Positions 1-8,103 of a stretch of 64,000 nt of DNA are shown here, in pieces. Made by a program: the position numbers and the translations under genes. Below the pieces are notes generated by a model, which was given only the letters and a program-made list of their open reading frames with translations, had not been told where the DNA came from and made no database searches. The stretch lies in contig JAZSDX010000044.1 in NCBI GenBank assembly GCA_045531405.1, forward strand, positions 28,008-92,007, in the 5' to 3' direction. The stretch comes from RGIG4079 sp045531405 (lineage in GTDB: Bacteria > Bacteroidota > Bacteroidia > Bacteroidales > Muribaculaceae). The stretch's first letter is position 1. Each line of letters starts with the position of its first letter.

Positions 1-414
1 CGTGTGGCAAAGGCTGTAGTAAAAAAACATCCCAATCGTTGTCATTTGGATATCGTAGAAGACCTTCCCTACAAAGAATATCTCACACGATTGCGCAATG
101 CCCATGTAGTCCTTGATCAACTTTATTCATATACTCCTGCAACAAATGCACTACTTGCAATGGCAATGGGACTAAATACACTTTCAGGAGGAGAAGAAGA
201 ATTCTATAATTTTATCGGCGAACAAGAATTACGCCCAATCATCAATGCTGTTCCCGATGAAGATATACTTTTCAATACTATTGAAAACATAGTCTTAAAC
301 CCTCAAGAAATTGTAAGACGCAGTTACGAAGGGCGTAAATTTACCGAGAAACACCACAACCATAAAATTGTTGCTCAACGATTTATCAACTTCTGGGAAA
401 AGATTATAAAATAA
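1..414 (+). CDS. Glycosyltransferase (GT4-like), C-terminal part, cut by window edge
   Basis: The frame is already open at base 1, so the N-terminal part lies outside the window; about 137 residues are visible. They resemble the second Rossmann half of a GT-B glycosyltransferase: a stretch around residues 45-66 (TNALLAMAMGLNTLSGGEEE) sits where these enzymes have the conserved nucleotide-sugar loop with a small-residue run and acidic residues, and the tail ends in the usual helical segment with a basic C-terminus. No signal or membrane segment is visible. The next gene, five bases downstream, is a family-2 glycosyltransferase on the same strand, which suggests a polysaccharide or glycan assembly operon extending upstream. 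Substrate cannot be told from this fragment. Confidence 0.7.
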   Translation, partial: RVAKAVVKKHPNRCHLDIVEDLPYKEYLTRLRNAHVVLDQLYSYTPATNALLAMAMGLNTLSGGEEEFYNFIGEQELRPIINAVPDEDILFNTIENIVLNPQEIVRRSYEGRKFTEKHHNHKIVAQRFINFWEKIIK

Positions 415-419
415 AGATT

Positions 420-1205
420 ATGACACTTGAAGTATTAATATGCACATATGGGAATAATGGAATTGAGCGAGTGTCAAAGATGAATCTCCCTCAAGTCAAC
501 AACGTAAAATATCTCATTTCATGGCAAACCGAAAGTTTTGATTTTCTAATTCCCAATGAGTTACACCGTAAAGACATTAAGATTGTCACCTCGCGCCACA
601 AAGGGCTAAGCAACAATCGTAACCATGCAATAGAGAAAGCATCGGGCGATATATGCCTTATCGCCGACGACGACCTTATATACACTGCCGAACAGTTACA
701 AACCATTATCAAAACATTTGAAACAAACCCGAGTGTAGATATTGCATTATTCAAATATAGTGGTAGTGACTCAAAACAATACCCCGATTACGAGTTCTCT
801 CTCAAAACTGAGCCTAAAGGTTATTATATCACATCGTTTGAAATTGCATTTCGGCTCAATTCAATCCCCCCCACACTTGAATTTGACACTCGATTAGGTG
901 TAGGGACATCGATGCCTGCCGGTGAAGAAGCTGTATTTATATATAATGCACTTGAGCAAGGTCTTAACTGTCGATTCTTCCCGATCACAATAACTCATCA
1001 TGCAAAACTCACTACCGGCTCACGCACTCCAACCCCCGGAGTTCTTCAAGCTAATGGGGTGGTAGTGGCCGTAAGATATGGTATATTCGGCATTTTGCGA
1101 CTTCCCATAATTGCCTGGCGCCACCATAAGCAAAGAGATATAAAATTTATTCCCGCACTGCACAACCTATTTAAGGGGTACATGTACGAGAAAAAGTACT
1201 TTTAG
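420..1205 (+). CDS. Glycosyltransferase family 2-like protein
   Basis: A 261-residue protein with a GT-A type N-terminus: strand MTLEVLICTYGNNG, then a segment rich in Asn/Arg around residues 60-70 (HKGLSNNRNHAIEKA) and an acidic IADDD motif at residues 81-85 that matches the DXD metal and nucleotide-sugar site of GT2 enzymes. A region near residues 150-172 carries the GEEA acidic cluster that could hold the catalytic base. No membrane segments are obvious, so it is probably cytosolic. It follows the previous glycosyltransferase by five bases and is likely cotranscribed with it. It ends 14 bases before the convergent gene at 1220. The sugar donor and acceptor are unknown. Confidence 0.8.
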   Translation: MTLEVLICTYGNNGIERVSKMNLPQVNNVKYLISWQTESFDFLIPNELHRKDIKIVTSRHKGLSNNRNHAIEKASGDICLIADDDLIYTAEQLQTIIKTFETNPSVDIALFKYSGSDSKQYPDYEFSLKTEPKGYYITSFEIAFRLNSIPPTLEFDTRLGVGTSMPAGEEAVFIYNALEQGLNCRFFPITITHHAKLTTGSRTPTPGVLQANGVVVAVRYGIFGILRLPIIAWRHHKQRDIKFIPALHNLFKGYMYEKKYF

Positions 1206-1219
1206 TTTTATAAGGGAAT

Positions 1220-2311
1220 TTATAGATACTTCTTTACAGCCTTTTCGAGTTTATTAAGATCATCAACACGCTCAACCAATTCTCCATTGCGATCAATAAT
1301 AAATGATGCAGGGAGTGCATTTACATTATAATTCATGAGATTAGTTGCGCCATCTGATTTTGAGTTATAAACAGTAATCCATGGTAAATTTTCAGCCGAC
1401 TCTTTCCATAGCGACTCATTTTCATCTACCGAAACTTGATAAATCTCTAAACCTTTTGCTTTGTTGGCTTCATAAATATTATTCAACCCAATATTAAACA
1501 ATGGAGATTTTTCGTCACTATAAATTGTAAAATTCAGAATTGTCACATTCCCTTTTGATGCGACATCTTTTAGGCTATGCAACACCCCTTTATTATCATA
1601 TAGTTTAATATCAAACAACACTGTTTGTACCACTTGAATTGTATCACCATTCCCAACCGTTGACACACGACGATTTTCAAGAAATAATTGCTCCAACGAT
1701 GCTGTTCGAGGGTCATTAGGTCGTTGTTGTGCAAACTTATTTGCAACAGCTCCTATAATGCGCAAATCTTTCTTGTTGTTTACATCAAAAATTGGGGTAT
1801 TTCCTATGCGTTTATTAATTATATAATACGAAATAAGCCCCTCACTATCTCCAAGTATCATCATCGACAATTCTCGTTTGAGAAGAGAATCAGCAGCAAT
1901 GGCTTGCTCGCCACCAAATGCCACAACCGATGATATTTTTTGGTCTATTGTCATCATCATTTCGGCCATGGTACTACCCGACAAAGTATATGCCGAATCA
2001 AGTGCCGACGCATAACCCTTATAGGTTATGGTCTCTATACTATCTATTGGGAAATACACCTTTTTCCCATTTGCACTCAAACGAAACACTTCAGGATACC
2101 CAACTACTTGTTGAGTAAATTCAAATCTACCATCTTCATCAAGGAGAACAGAGTCTAATACATACCACCCGTTTATGCCTGGTGCTTCAAGTATCAACAT
2201 TGTTGAATCGGCACCTTCGGCCGTTCCTTCAATCGTCCAATGGTTATTTTCGCCACAGCTCCACACTACCATTGCAACTGCAACTATTACTATTGATAAA
2301 TACTTTCTCAT
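1220..2311 (-). CDS. TlpA-like lipoprotein with DUF4369 domain, lacking redox cysteines
   Basis: This 363-residue protein begins with a hydrophobic signal ending in a cysteine (VVWSCGENNH), as in a lipoprotein anchored in the envelope. Residues about 25-120 resemble the DUF4369 domain that precedes thioredoxin domains in Bacteroidetes. The last 130 residues have the AhpC/TlpA thioredoxin fold, including the cis-proline element (NALPASFIID) and a final amphipathic helix. Where active members have a WCxxC motif, this one reads FTIYSDEKSPLF, so no catalytic cysteine pair is present. It may be a structural or binding version of the fold rather than an oxidoreductase. It is the last gene of a minus-strand run with argB 16 bases upstream. 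Confidence 0.82.
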   Translation of the reverse strand: MRKYLSIVIVAVAMVVWSCGENNHWTIEGTAEGADSTMLILEAPGINGWYVLDSVLLDEDGRFEFTQQVVGYPEVFRLSANGKKVYFPIDSIETITYKGYASALDSAYTLSGSTMAEMMMTIDQKISSVVAFGGEQAIAADSLLKRELSMMILGDSEGLISYYIINKRIGNTPIFDVNNKKDLRIIGAVANKFAQQRPNDPRTASLEQLFLENRRVSTVGNGDTIQVVQTVLFDIKLYDNKGVLHSLKDVASKGNVTILNFTIYSDEKSPLFNIGLNNIYEANKAKGLEIYQVSVDENESLWKESAENLPWITVYNSKSDGATNLMNYNVNALPASFIIDRNGELVERVDDLNKLEKAVKKYL

Positions 2312-2327
2312 AAATCTATAATTGCGA

Positions 2328-3101
2328 TTAAATAAGATGACTTCCTTTAGTTAAATCATTTAAGGCTGATGCTTTTGTAATAATCACCTCGCTCACACCT
2401 GCATCAATTGCTGCAAATGCGTTATCAAGTTTGGGAATCATACCTCCATTTACAATACCTTGTTCTTTCAATTCGGCATATATCTCTCGATTTATCTCAG
2501 CTACAACCGAATCATCATCATTTTCGTCACGAAGCACACCTGCTTTTTCAAAACAAAATACCAAATGAACATCAAATATATCTGATAATCCTTTGGCACA
2601 TTCACCTGCCATTGTATCGGCATTTGTGTTGAGCATATTTCCTTTACCATCGTGAGTGAGTGGTGCAATTACAGGCACAACTCCCGAGCGCAACAATGTT
2701 GCCAATGCTTCACCGTCAACCTGTTTTACGTCTCCTACCCAACCATAATCAACAGTTTTCACCGGACGACGATCACTTAATATGATATTCATATCGGCTC
2801 CGGTCATACCCATAGCATTTACTCCATGACTTTGCAATCCGGCAACGATATTTTTGTTAACCAAGCCACCATATACCATTGTTACCACTTGCAACATCTC
2901 GGCATCGGTGATGCGACGGCCATCGACCATCTTTGTTTCTATACCTAATTGCGCTGCCACACGAGTAGCCAAACGGCCACCTCCATGAACAAGCATTTTA
3001 TACCCCTCAACATTTGAGAAATCACGAAGTAAAGTAGCAAGAGTTTCGGGTTCTTCAACAATTTTGCCCCCTACTTTTATAATGGTAAGTTTTTCTTTCA
3101 T
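2328..3101 (-). CDS. argB: Acetylglutamate kinase (N-acetyl or N-succinylglutamate kinase)
   Basis: A 257-residue amino-acid kinase of normal family length. It phosphorylates the gamma-carboxyl of N-acylated glutamate with ATP, the second step of arginine synthesis; Bacteroides relatives are known to use succinylated intermediates. Visible motifs are the N-terminal phosphate-binding KVGGKIVEE, the VHGGGRLATRVA glycine loop, the acyl-glutamate pocket LNTNADTMAGECAKG, and the C-terminal KLDNAFAAIDAG segment. It lies 12 bases downstream of prfB and 16 bases upstream of the TlpA-like gene on the same strand. An ArgE/DapE-type deacylase gene lies just beyond prfB, consistent with a scattered arginine pathway. 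Confidence 0.93.
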   Translation of the reverse strand: MKEKLTIIKVGGKIVEEPETLATLLRDFSNVEGYKMLVHGGGRLATRVAAQLGIETKMVDGRRITDAEMLQVVTMVYGGLVNKNIVAGLQSHGVNAMGMTGADMNIILSDRRPVKTVDYGWVGDVKQVDGEALATLLRSGVVPVIAPLTHDGKGNMLNTNADTMAGECAKGLSDIFDVHLVFCFEKAGVLRDENDDDSVVAEINREIYAELKEQGIVNGGMIPKLDNAFAAIDAGVSEVIITKASALNDLTKGSHLI

Positions 3102-3113
3102 AACGAGATGTTT

Positions 3114-4239
3114 TTAAGCATTTTCAGCGTCGGTTGCGGCAAATTCCATAAGATACGCTTTAATAAAATCGTCAAGGTCTCCGTCCATCACACCGTTTAC
3201 ATCTGATGTTTGATAATTTGTGCGATGGTCTTTTACTCGACGGTCATCAAACACATAACTGCGAATTTGAGAGCCCCACTCTATTTTCATTTTTCCGGCT
3301 TCAACTTTTGCTTGTTCTTGAAGACGATGTTGCAACTCTTTGTCGTATAAGATTGATTTCAATTGACGCAATGCATTTTCTTTATTCTTTGGTTGGTCGC
3401 GAGTTTCAGTGTTTTCAATAAGAATTTCTTCCTTCTCGCCTGTGTAGGGGTCGGTAAATTGGTAACGAAGACGCACTCCCGATTCCACCTTGTTCACATT
3501 CTGACCACCGGCCCCTCCACTTCGGAAAGTATCCCACGACAAAAGGGCTGTTTCAACTTTCACTTCAATGGTGTCATCGACAAGAGGTGTCACAAATACC
3601 GAAGCAAACGAAGTCATGCGTTTTCCTTGTGCATTATATGGTGACACACGCACCAATCGATGCACACCATTTTCACATTTAAGGTAACCATAGGCAAAGT
3701 CGCCTTCTACGTTGATTGTGCATGACTTAATACCAGCCTCATCACCTTCAAGAAGGTTGGCGATAGATGTTTTATATCCACTTTTTTCGCAAAAACGCAG
3801 ATACATGCGCATCAACATCGAAGCCCAATCTTGACTTTCTGTACCACCGGCACCGGAGTTGATTTTTAATACCACACCGAGTTTATCTTCTTCACGACGT
3901 AACATATTGCGAAGTTCAAGCGCCTCAAGTTTGGCAATGGCATCACTATATAATTGATCGACCTCCTCTTCGGTTACAAGTTCCTCCTTATAAAAGTCCC
4001 AAGAGAGAGAAAGTTCGTCAACAACCTTTTCAACTTCTTTATAACCTTCAATCCATTGTTGAAGGTCTTTAATTTTTTTCATTTGGATTTGCGCTTCCTT
4101 AGGGTGCTCCCAGAAATCGGGCACATGAGTGCGCAACTCCTCTTCTTCTACTTGAATTAACTTACTATCGATGTCAAAGATACCTCCTCAACGCGAGCTT
4201 GCGTTCAACGGTCTCTTTTAGCTGTTCCTGTGTAATCAT
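3114..4239 (-). CDS. prfB: Peptide chain release factor 2 with programmed +1 frameshift
   Basis: RF2 recognises UGA and UAA stop codons. The gene starts at ATG 4239, reads 21 codons and meets an in-frame TGA at 4176-4174. The junction is AGGAGG TAT CTT TGA C, the classic RF2 autoregulatory site: an internal Shine-Dalgarno-like AGGAGG three bases before the CTT slippery codon and TGA followed by C. A +1 slip continues at GAC 4175, giving 374 residues. The GGQ peptide-release motif is present (GAGGQNVNKVE). The stop-codon specificity tripeptide reads SPY where the E. coli protein has SPF. A possible promoter (TACTTTTG, complement of 4285-4292) lies about 45 bases upstream of the start. Confidence 0.97.
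4174..4190 (-). promoter_or_regulatory. prfB: prfB +1 programmed ribosomal frameshift site
   Basis: Read on the minus strand, bases 4188-4173 are AGGAGG TAT CTT TGA C. The AGGAGG element pairs with 16S rRNA and promotes a forward slip at CTT when RF2 is scarce, so RF2 controls its own synthesis. The zero frame stops at 4174; the +1 frame continues into the body of RF2. This is why a simple ORF call begins only at the internal ATG 4136 and misses 34 N-terminal residues. Confidence 0.95.
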
Positions 4240-4284
4240 TTTGTGTTACTTGGAATTTTTGAGTTAATAAATTATTTTTCAGTG

Positions 4285-4317
4285 CAAAAGTACAAAAAAA
4301 TCAATCAAATCTTCAAC
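4285..4317 (-). promoter_or_regulatory. Possible Bacteroidetes-type promoter for prfB
   Basis: On the minus strand a -7 box TACTTTTG (4292-4285) matches TAnnTTTG. A GTTG sequence 21 bases further upstream (4317-4314) is one mismatch from the -33 TTTG. A transcript would start near 4278 and give a leader of about 40 bases before ATG 4239. Confidence 0.5.
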
Positions 4318-5363
4318 CCATCCAATATTGTAATATATACTTGTATGGCTTTTCTTATTTCATCGAGATAGATAAATTCATCGGCAGTGTGAGAACGAGA
4401 CGAACTACCTGGACCTAACTTCAACGATTGCCATGGCATCAATGCTTGGTCGCTTAATGTAGGTGATCCAAATGGTTTCGCTCCCAAAATTTCCAATCGT
4501 TTTACTACAGGATGCGACACCTCTATATATGACGGATTTAACCGCGTTGAACGAGGTGTTAATTCACATTGTGGCACAGCATTGCGAATCATTGACAATG
4601 TTTGAAAATTGGAATAAGCATCGGTAGAACGCACATCAACCACGATATCACATTCATCGGGCACTACATTATGTTGTGTTCCTGCATTTATTTGTGTTAC
4701 TGAAATTTTAACGGGACCCAACAACTTTGATTCTTTCTCAAAACGAAGATTTCGCAATATGTTTACAACCTCCATAGCCTCATATATTGCATTTACGCCC
4801 TCATTGCGAGCCGCATGCCCCGATACTCCTCTTACTTTTCCATCAAGCACCATTAACCCTTTTTCGGCTATAGCCGGTTGCATGTCGGTGGGTTCACCTA
4901 CAATCGCAACCGCAATAGGAGCAATCTTTGATATCACCGATTCGATGCCATTCTTGCCACTAACTTCCTCCTCACACGAAGCAAGCATCACTATATTATA
5001 ATCTTGAATTCTTTTATCTAAATAAATAAATGTCGCAAGCATTGACACCAATGCCCCTCCGGCATCATTACTACCCAATCCATACAATTTTCCATCTTTT
5101 TCTATGGGCATAAATGGGTCACGCGTCCAACCAGCCACAGGCTTCACCGTATCTATATGAGAATTTAACAATACAGTAGGCTTACTCATATCATAATCAT
5201 GTGTTTTAGCCCACACATTATTACCCTGTCTCTCCGGCTCAAATCCGTTATCAACAAGAAAATTGACTATTATGTCGGCTACATTTGATTCCTCTCTTGA
5301 TATAGAGGGAGTCGAAATTAGGAGTTTCAACAAATCTACGGCTTTATAATACAATTCGTCCAT
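4305..5363 (-). CDS. M20 family amidohydrolase, ArgE/DapE type (probable N-acyl-ornithine or citrulline deacylase)
   Basis: A 352-residue zinc-dependent M20 peptidase. Metal and catalytic motifs are visible: LNSHIDTV near residue 80 (His and Asp), GLGSNDAGG (bridging Asp), CEEEVSGKNG (catalytic Glu), and a C-terminal SRSHTADEF with the last zinc His. Bacteroidetes use such an enzyme to deacylate the ornithine or citrulline intermediate of arginine synthesis, and argB is nearby, so that role is favoured over DapE; the substrate is inferred. I chose ATG 5363 (MDELYYKAVDLL) rather than the longer frame from 5417, because a promoter-like TAAATTTG box lies at 5395-5388, between the two candidate starts. 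Confidence 0.85.
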   Translation of the reverse strand: MDELYYKAVDLLKLLISTPSISREESNVADIIVNFLVDNGFEPERQGNNVWAKTHDYDMSKPTVLLNSHIDTVKPVAGWTRDPFMPIEKDGKLYGLGSNDAGGALVSMLATFIYLDKRIQDYNIVMLASCEEEVSGKNGIESVISKIAPIAVAIVGEPTDMQPAIAEKGLMVLDGKVRGVSGHAARNEGVNAIYEAMEVVNILRNLRFEKESKLLGPVKISVTQINAGTQHNVVPDECDIVVDVRSTDAYSNFQTLSMIRNAVPQCELTPRSTRLNPSYIEVSHPVVKRLEILGAKPFGSPTLSDQALMPWQSLKLGPGSSSRSHTADEFIYLDEIRKAIQVYITILDGLKI

Positions 5364-5387
5364 AATTACACTATTGTCTTCATTGTG

Positions 5388-5395
5388 CAAATTTA
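5388..5395 (-). promoter_or_regulatory. -7 box (TAAATTTG) upstream of the M20 amidohydrolase
   Basis: On the minus strand TAAATTTG matches the Bacteroidetes -7 consensus TAnnTTTG. Transcription would start near 5381, 18 bases before ATG 5363. No well-spaced -33 TTTG was seen, so this is tentative. Confidence 0.45.
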
Positions 5396-5569
5396 ATCCA
5401 TTTTTGCCACAAACCACATATCATCATATATTTTAATCACTATCTCTTTACTTTTTGGTCTATTTCTCTCATTTATTGCACACTTTTTCCACGCCTGTGC
5501 CACTTCACAATCTTTGTTAAGATTTTAGCCTTTGCTACCCCTCATTTCGCATATTTGAATAAATATGCT

Positions 5570-5577
5570 TATCTTTG
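5570..5577 (+). promoter_or_regulatory. -7 box (TATCTTTG) for the acyl-CoA synthetase gene
   Basis: TATCTTTG fits the Bacteroidetes -7 consensus exactly. It overlaps the upstream ATG at 5565, so transcription should begin near 5584 and the coding start must be 5589 or, more comfortably, 5607. Confidence 0.6.
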
Positions 5578-5606
5578 CTCTGTTTTTTATGACAAATAAA
5601 AATAAT

Positions 5607-7412
5607 ATGTCTAATATTCTCACAAATCTCATTAGCAATCAAGTTGCTAAATATGGAGATAGAGAGGTTTTTCGCCACAAGGAATCGATTGATGGCGAAT
5701 GGATTACAACCTCATGGACGCAATTCAAAGCCAAAGTTGACGCAATTGCATGTGCAATGGAAATTCTCGACTTGAATACTCAAGACAACATAGCAGTATT
5801 CTCATCAAATCGTCCCGAGATTCTCATCACCGACTATGCGGCATATGCCAATCGTGCAGTACCTGTATCAATCTATTCGACAAGCAGCAAAAGCCAAGTT
5901 AAATATATTCTTAACGATTCTCAAGCTCGTTTCCTTTTTGTTGGGAATGAAGAACAATACAAAATAGCACGAAGCATCATCAACGAATGTAAAAGTGTGA
6001 AACATATCATCACCTACGATGAAGTAGAGTACGAAAACAGCGACGAAACAGTTCTTTCATTCGCTCAATTTCTGAAACTTGGCGAGAGCGCAAGCGATGA
6101 GTGTAAAGCCGAAATCAAAAAACGACAAGCCGAAGCTACCCCCGACGACATTGCCACTGTGCTATACACTTCAGGCACCACAGGTGAGCCAAAAGGAGCC
6201 GTACTTCCTCACTCTTGCTTTGATGCCGTAATGGAAATACACAAAGAACGCCTTACAATGTTAAGCGATAAAGACACATCGGTGTGTTTCCTTCCATTGA
6301 GCCACATTTTTGAAAAAGCATGGTCAAGTTTTTGCATGTATATGGGCATGAGATTTGCGATAAACTTCGACACAAAGAATGTGCAACAAACACTCAAGGA
6401 ATTCCGACCCACTTGCATGTGTAGCGTACCTCGATTTTGGGAAAAAGTATATACTGGCATCAATGAGAAACTCGATGAGATGAAAGGGTTCAAAAAGCTA
6501 CTCATTAAACGTGCTCTAAAAGTTTCAAATCGTCGCAACATTGACTATGCCCGCTTAGGGAAAAAAGCTCCATGGTGGCTCGAAACTCAATATCGGTTCT
6601 TTGAGAAAAAAGTACTCAAAACACTTCAAGCAGCCATAGGACTTGAAAACGGTGTACTTTTCCCCACTGCAGGCGCTCCATTATCTGCCAACATCACCGA
6701 ATTTCTTCAGACATGTGGCATAAACATTGTCATTGGGTATGGACTTTCAGAGACTTGCGCCACTGTTACTTGCTACCCACAACCGGGCTACAAACTTGAC
6801 TCAGCCGGTACGGTAATGCCTCGCGTACAGATTCGCATCGGAGAATACAACGAAATACAAGTGAAAGGTCCGACAATACTTCGAGAATACTATAACAAGC
6901 CCAAGGAAACGGCCGAAGCATTTACCGCCGACGGATGGTTTCGCACCGGCGATGCAGGCAAGATTGACGAAAAGGGAAATCTCATAATCACCGACCGATT
7001 GAAAGACCTTCTAAAGACCTCTAACGGAAAATACATTGCTCCTCAAGCAATTGAAAGCCGCATCAGCGAGGATAAATTCGTGGAACAAATAGCAGTAATT
7101 GGCGAACGTCGCAGATACGTAACTGCCCTCATCATTCCGGCATTTGACGCATTAAAAGAATATGCTTCCGAAAAGAAAATACAATATCACACCATTGAAG
7201 AATTGGTAAAAAATGCCGACATCAAGGCTATGATTCAAGAACGTATTGATGCACTTCAAGAGGGGTTTGCCAATTATGAGAAAATCAAGAAAATAGCCCT
7301 TTTGGCACAAGCATTTACAATGGAAACCGGCGAATTAACCAACACGCTCAAGATACGTCGTCCGGTCATCCGAACTCGCTATGCCAAAGAAATTGAAGCG
7401 ATGTATCGCTAA
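5607..7412 (+). CDS. Long-chain acyl-CoA synthetase (AMP-binding enzyme)
   Basis: A 601-residue ANL-superfamily enzyme that activates fatty acids to acyl-CoA through an acyl-adenylate. The AMP-binding P-loop TVLYTSGTTGEPKGAVLPH lies near residues 185-203, the GYGLSETCATVT motif near 375-386, and the TGDAGKIDEKGNLIITDRLKDLLKTSNGKYIAP hinge and lysine region near 450-480. This matches long-chain (FadD15/FAA-like) enzymes that lack membrane segments. The start 5607 is chosen because the promoter -7 box at 5570-5577 puts transcription start near 5584; ATG 5589 would leave only about five bases of leader. It stands alone, followed by a terminator hairpin at 7444-7480. Confidence 0.92.
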   Translation: MSNILTNLISNQVAKYGDREVFRHKESIDGEWITTSWTQFKAKVDAIACAMEILDLNTQDNIAVFSSNRPEILITDYAAYANRAVPVSIYSTSSKSQVKYILNDSQARFLFVGNEEQYKIARSIINECKSVKHIITYDEVEYENSDETVLSFAQFLKLGESASDECKAEIKKRQAEATPDDIATVLYTSGTTGEPKGAVLPHSCFDAVMEIHKERLTMLSDKDTSVCFLPLSHIFEKAWSSFCMYMGMRFAINFDTKNVQQTLKEFRPTCMCSVPRFWEKVYTGINEKLDEMKGFKKLLIKRALKVSNRRNIDYARLGKKAPWWLETQYRFFEKKVLKTLQAAIGLENGVLFPTAGAPLSANITEFLQTCGINIVIGYGLSETCATVTCYPQPGYKLDSAGTVMPRVQIRIGEYNEIQVKGPTILREYYNKPKETAEAFTADGWFRTGDAGKIDEKGNLIITDRLKDLLKTSNGKYIAPQAIESRISEDKFVEQIAVIGERRRYVTALIIPAFDALKEYASEKKIQYHTIEELVKNADIKAMIQERIDALQEGFANYEKIKKIALLAQAFTMETGELTNTLKIRRPVIRTRYAKEIEAMYR

Positions 7413-7443
7413 ATAGTCCTTTCAATTTTAACAACCATAACAG

Positions 7444-7480
7444 AGGCATGCCACGAAAATTGACATGCCTTTGTGTTTTT
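7444..7480 (+). terminator. Rho-independent terminator after the acyl-CoA synthetase gene
   Basis: A 7-bp stem AGGCATG (7444-7450) / CATGCCT (7464-7470) with a 13-base loop, followed by a T-rich run TTGTGTTTTT. It starts 32 bases after the stop codon. Confidence 0.7.
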
Positions 7481-7886
7481 ATAAAAATGACCATTTTATT
7501 GCAGAAGTAAAAAATAAACTATAATTTTGCAATAACTCAACAGCCCGGAGGGGCTATGAGGGATACATAATTTATTTTAGACGTTTACAAGCGTTATCTT
7601 TTTAAGTCATCGAATCTCGCAAATTCAAATCCACAAAAAGATAAAGCAACTGTATGCGTCCATTGTGATGTAATATATTAACAGCATTTACACTATCGTC
7701 ACAAATCGTGATGATATGTTGTGGTGTTTTATATACACATCCGGCGTGGGCTGCTGAGTTGCTTATCTCGTGGATAAGGCCAATGCGAGAGCCTGATGAC
7801 TTGGGATAAGTAGTAAAGGATCCCACGTCTGTCATTTATAAACGCCCGAATAGGGATTCATTCAGGCAACAATTCTCGCTACAACA
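7481..7886. other. Gene-poor stretch with a GC-rich hairpin and a possible small minus-strand ORF
   Basis: This stretch has no confident gene. It contains a GC-rich palindromic segment at about 7541-7556 (AGCCCGGAGGGGCT) of a kind often seen between Bacteroidales genes; a related segment lies at 43227-43249. A 77-codon frame on the minus strand at 7602-7835 (MTDVGSFTTYPKSSG...) has a protein-like composition, but there is no recognisable domain or start signal. It may be a degraded gene or part of a dispersed intergenic element. A divergent promoter for the HTH gene at 7887 was not identified. Confidence 0.5.
7602..7835 (-). CDS. Doubtful small protein of unknown function
   Basis: A 77-residue frame on the minus strand with no domain I recognise. 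It has no signal or membrane segment, one CVYKTPQH stretch and a hydrophobic C-terminal third. It lies inside an intergenic stretch that begins with a GC-rich palindrome, so it could be a relic or a chance frame within a dispersed repeat rather than an expressed gene. There is no clear ribosome binding site, but that is not informative in Bacteroidetes. Confidence 0.25.
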   Translation of the reverse strand: MTDVGSFTTYPKSSGSRIGLIHEISNSAAHAGCVYKTPQHIITICDDSVNAVNILHHNGRIQLLYLFVDLNLRDSMT

Positions 7887-8099
7887 ATGCACATTGGCGA
7901 AATAATTCGACTCTCCGTAAAACAACAAGGGCTCACCACAGTGTGGCTCGCCCACCAATTATCTTGTTCACGTACCAACGTGTATAAAATCTATGCCCAA
8001 CACTCATTAGACACCAACACCTTGCGTCGCATATCGATCATCCTCAAAACCGACTTCTTCGCCCTATACTCCGAAGACATCGCCGAGCATTGCAAGTAA
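7887..8099 (+). CDS. Small XRE-like helix-turn-helix DNA-binding protein
   Basis: A 70-residue protein formed almost entirely by one helix-turn-helix domain. MHIGEIIRLSVKQQGLTTVWLAHQLSC supplies the first helices, SRTNVYKIYAQHSLDTNTLRRISIIL the recognition helix and support helix, and FFALYSED a short tail. Bacteroidetes carry many such short one-domain regulators. It stands alone on the plus strand, convergent with the ATPase gene at 8104 only four bases away. Its target is unknown; divergent or nearby promoters are the first candidates. Confidence 0.75.
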   Translation: MHIGEIIRLSVKQQGLTTVWLAHQLSCSRTNVYKIYAQHSLDTNTLRRISIILKTDFFALYSEDIAEHCK

Positions 8100-8103
8100 T
8101 ATG

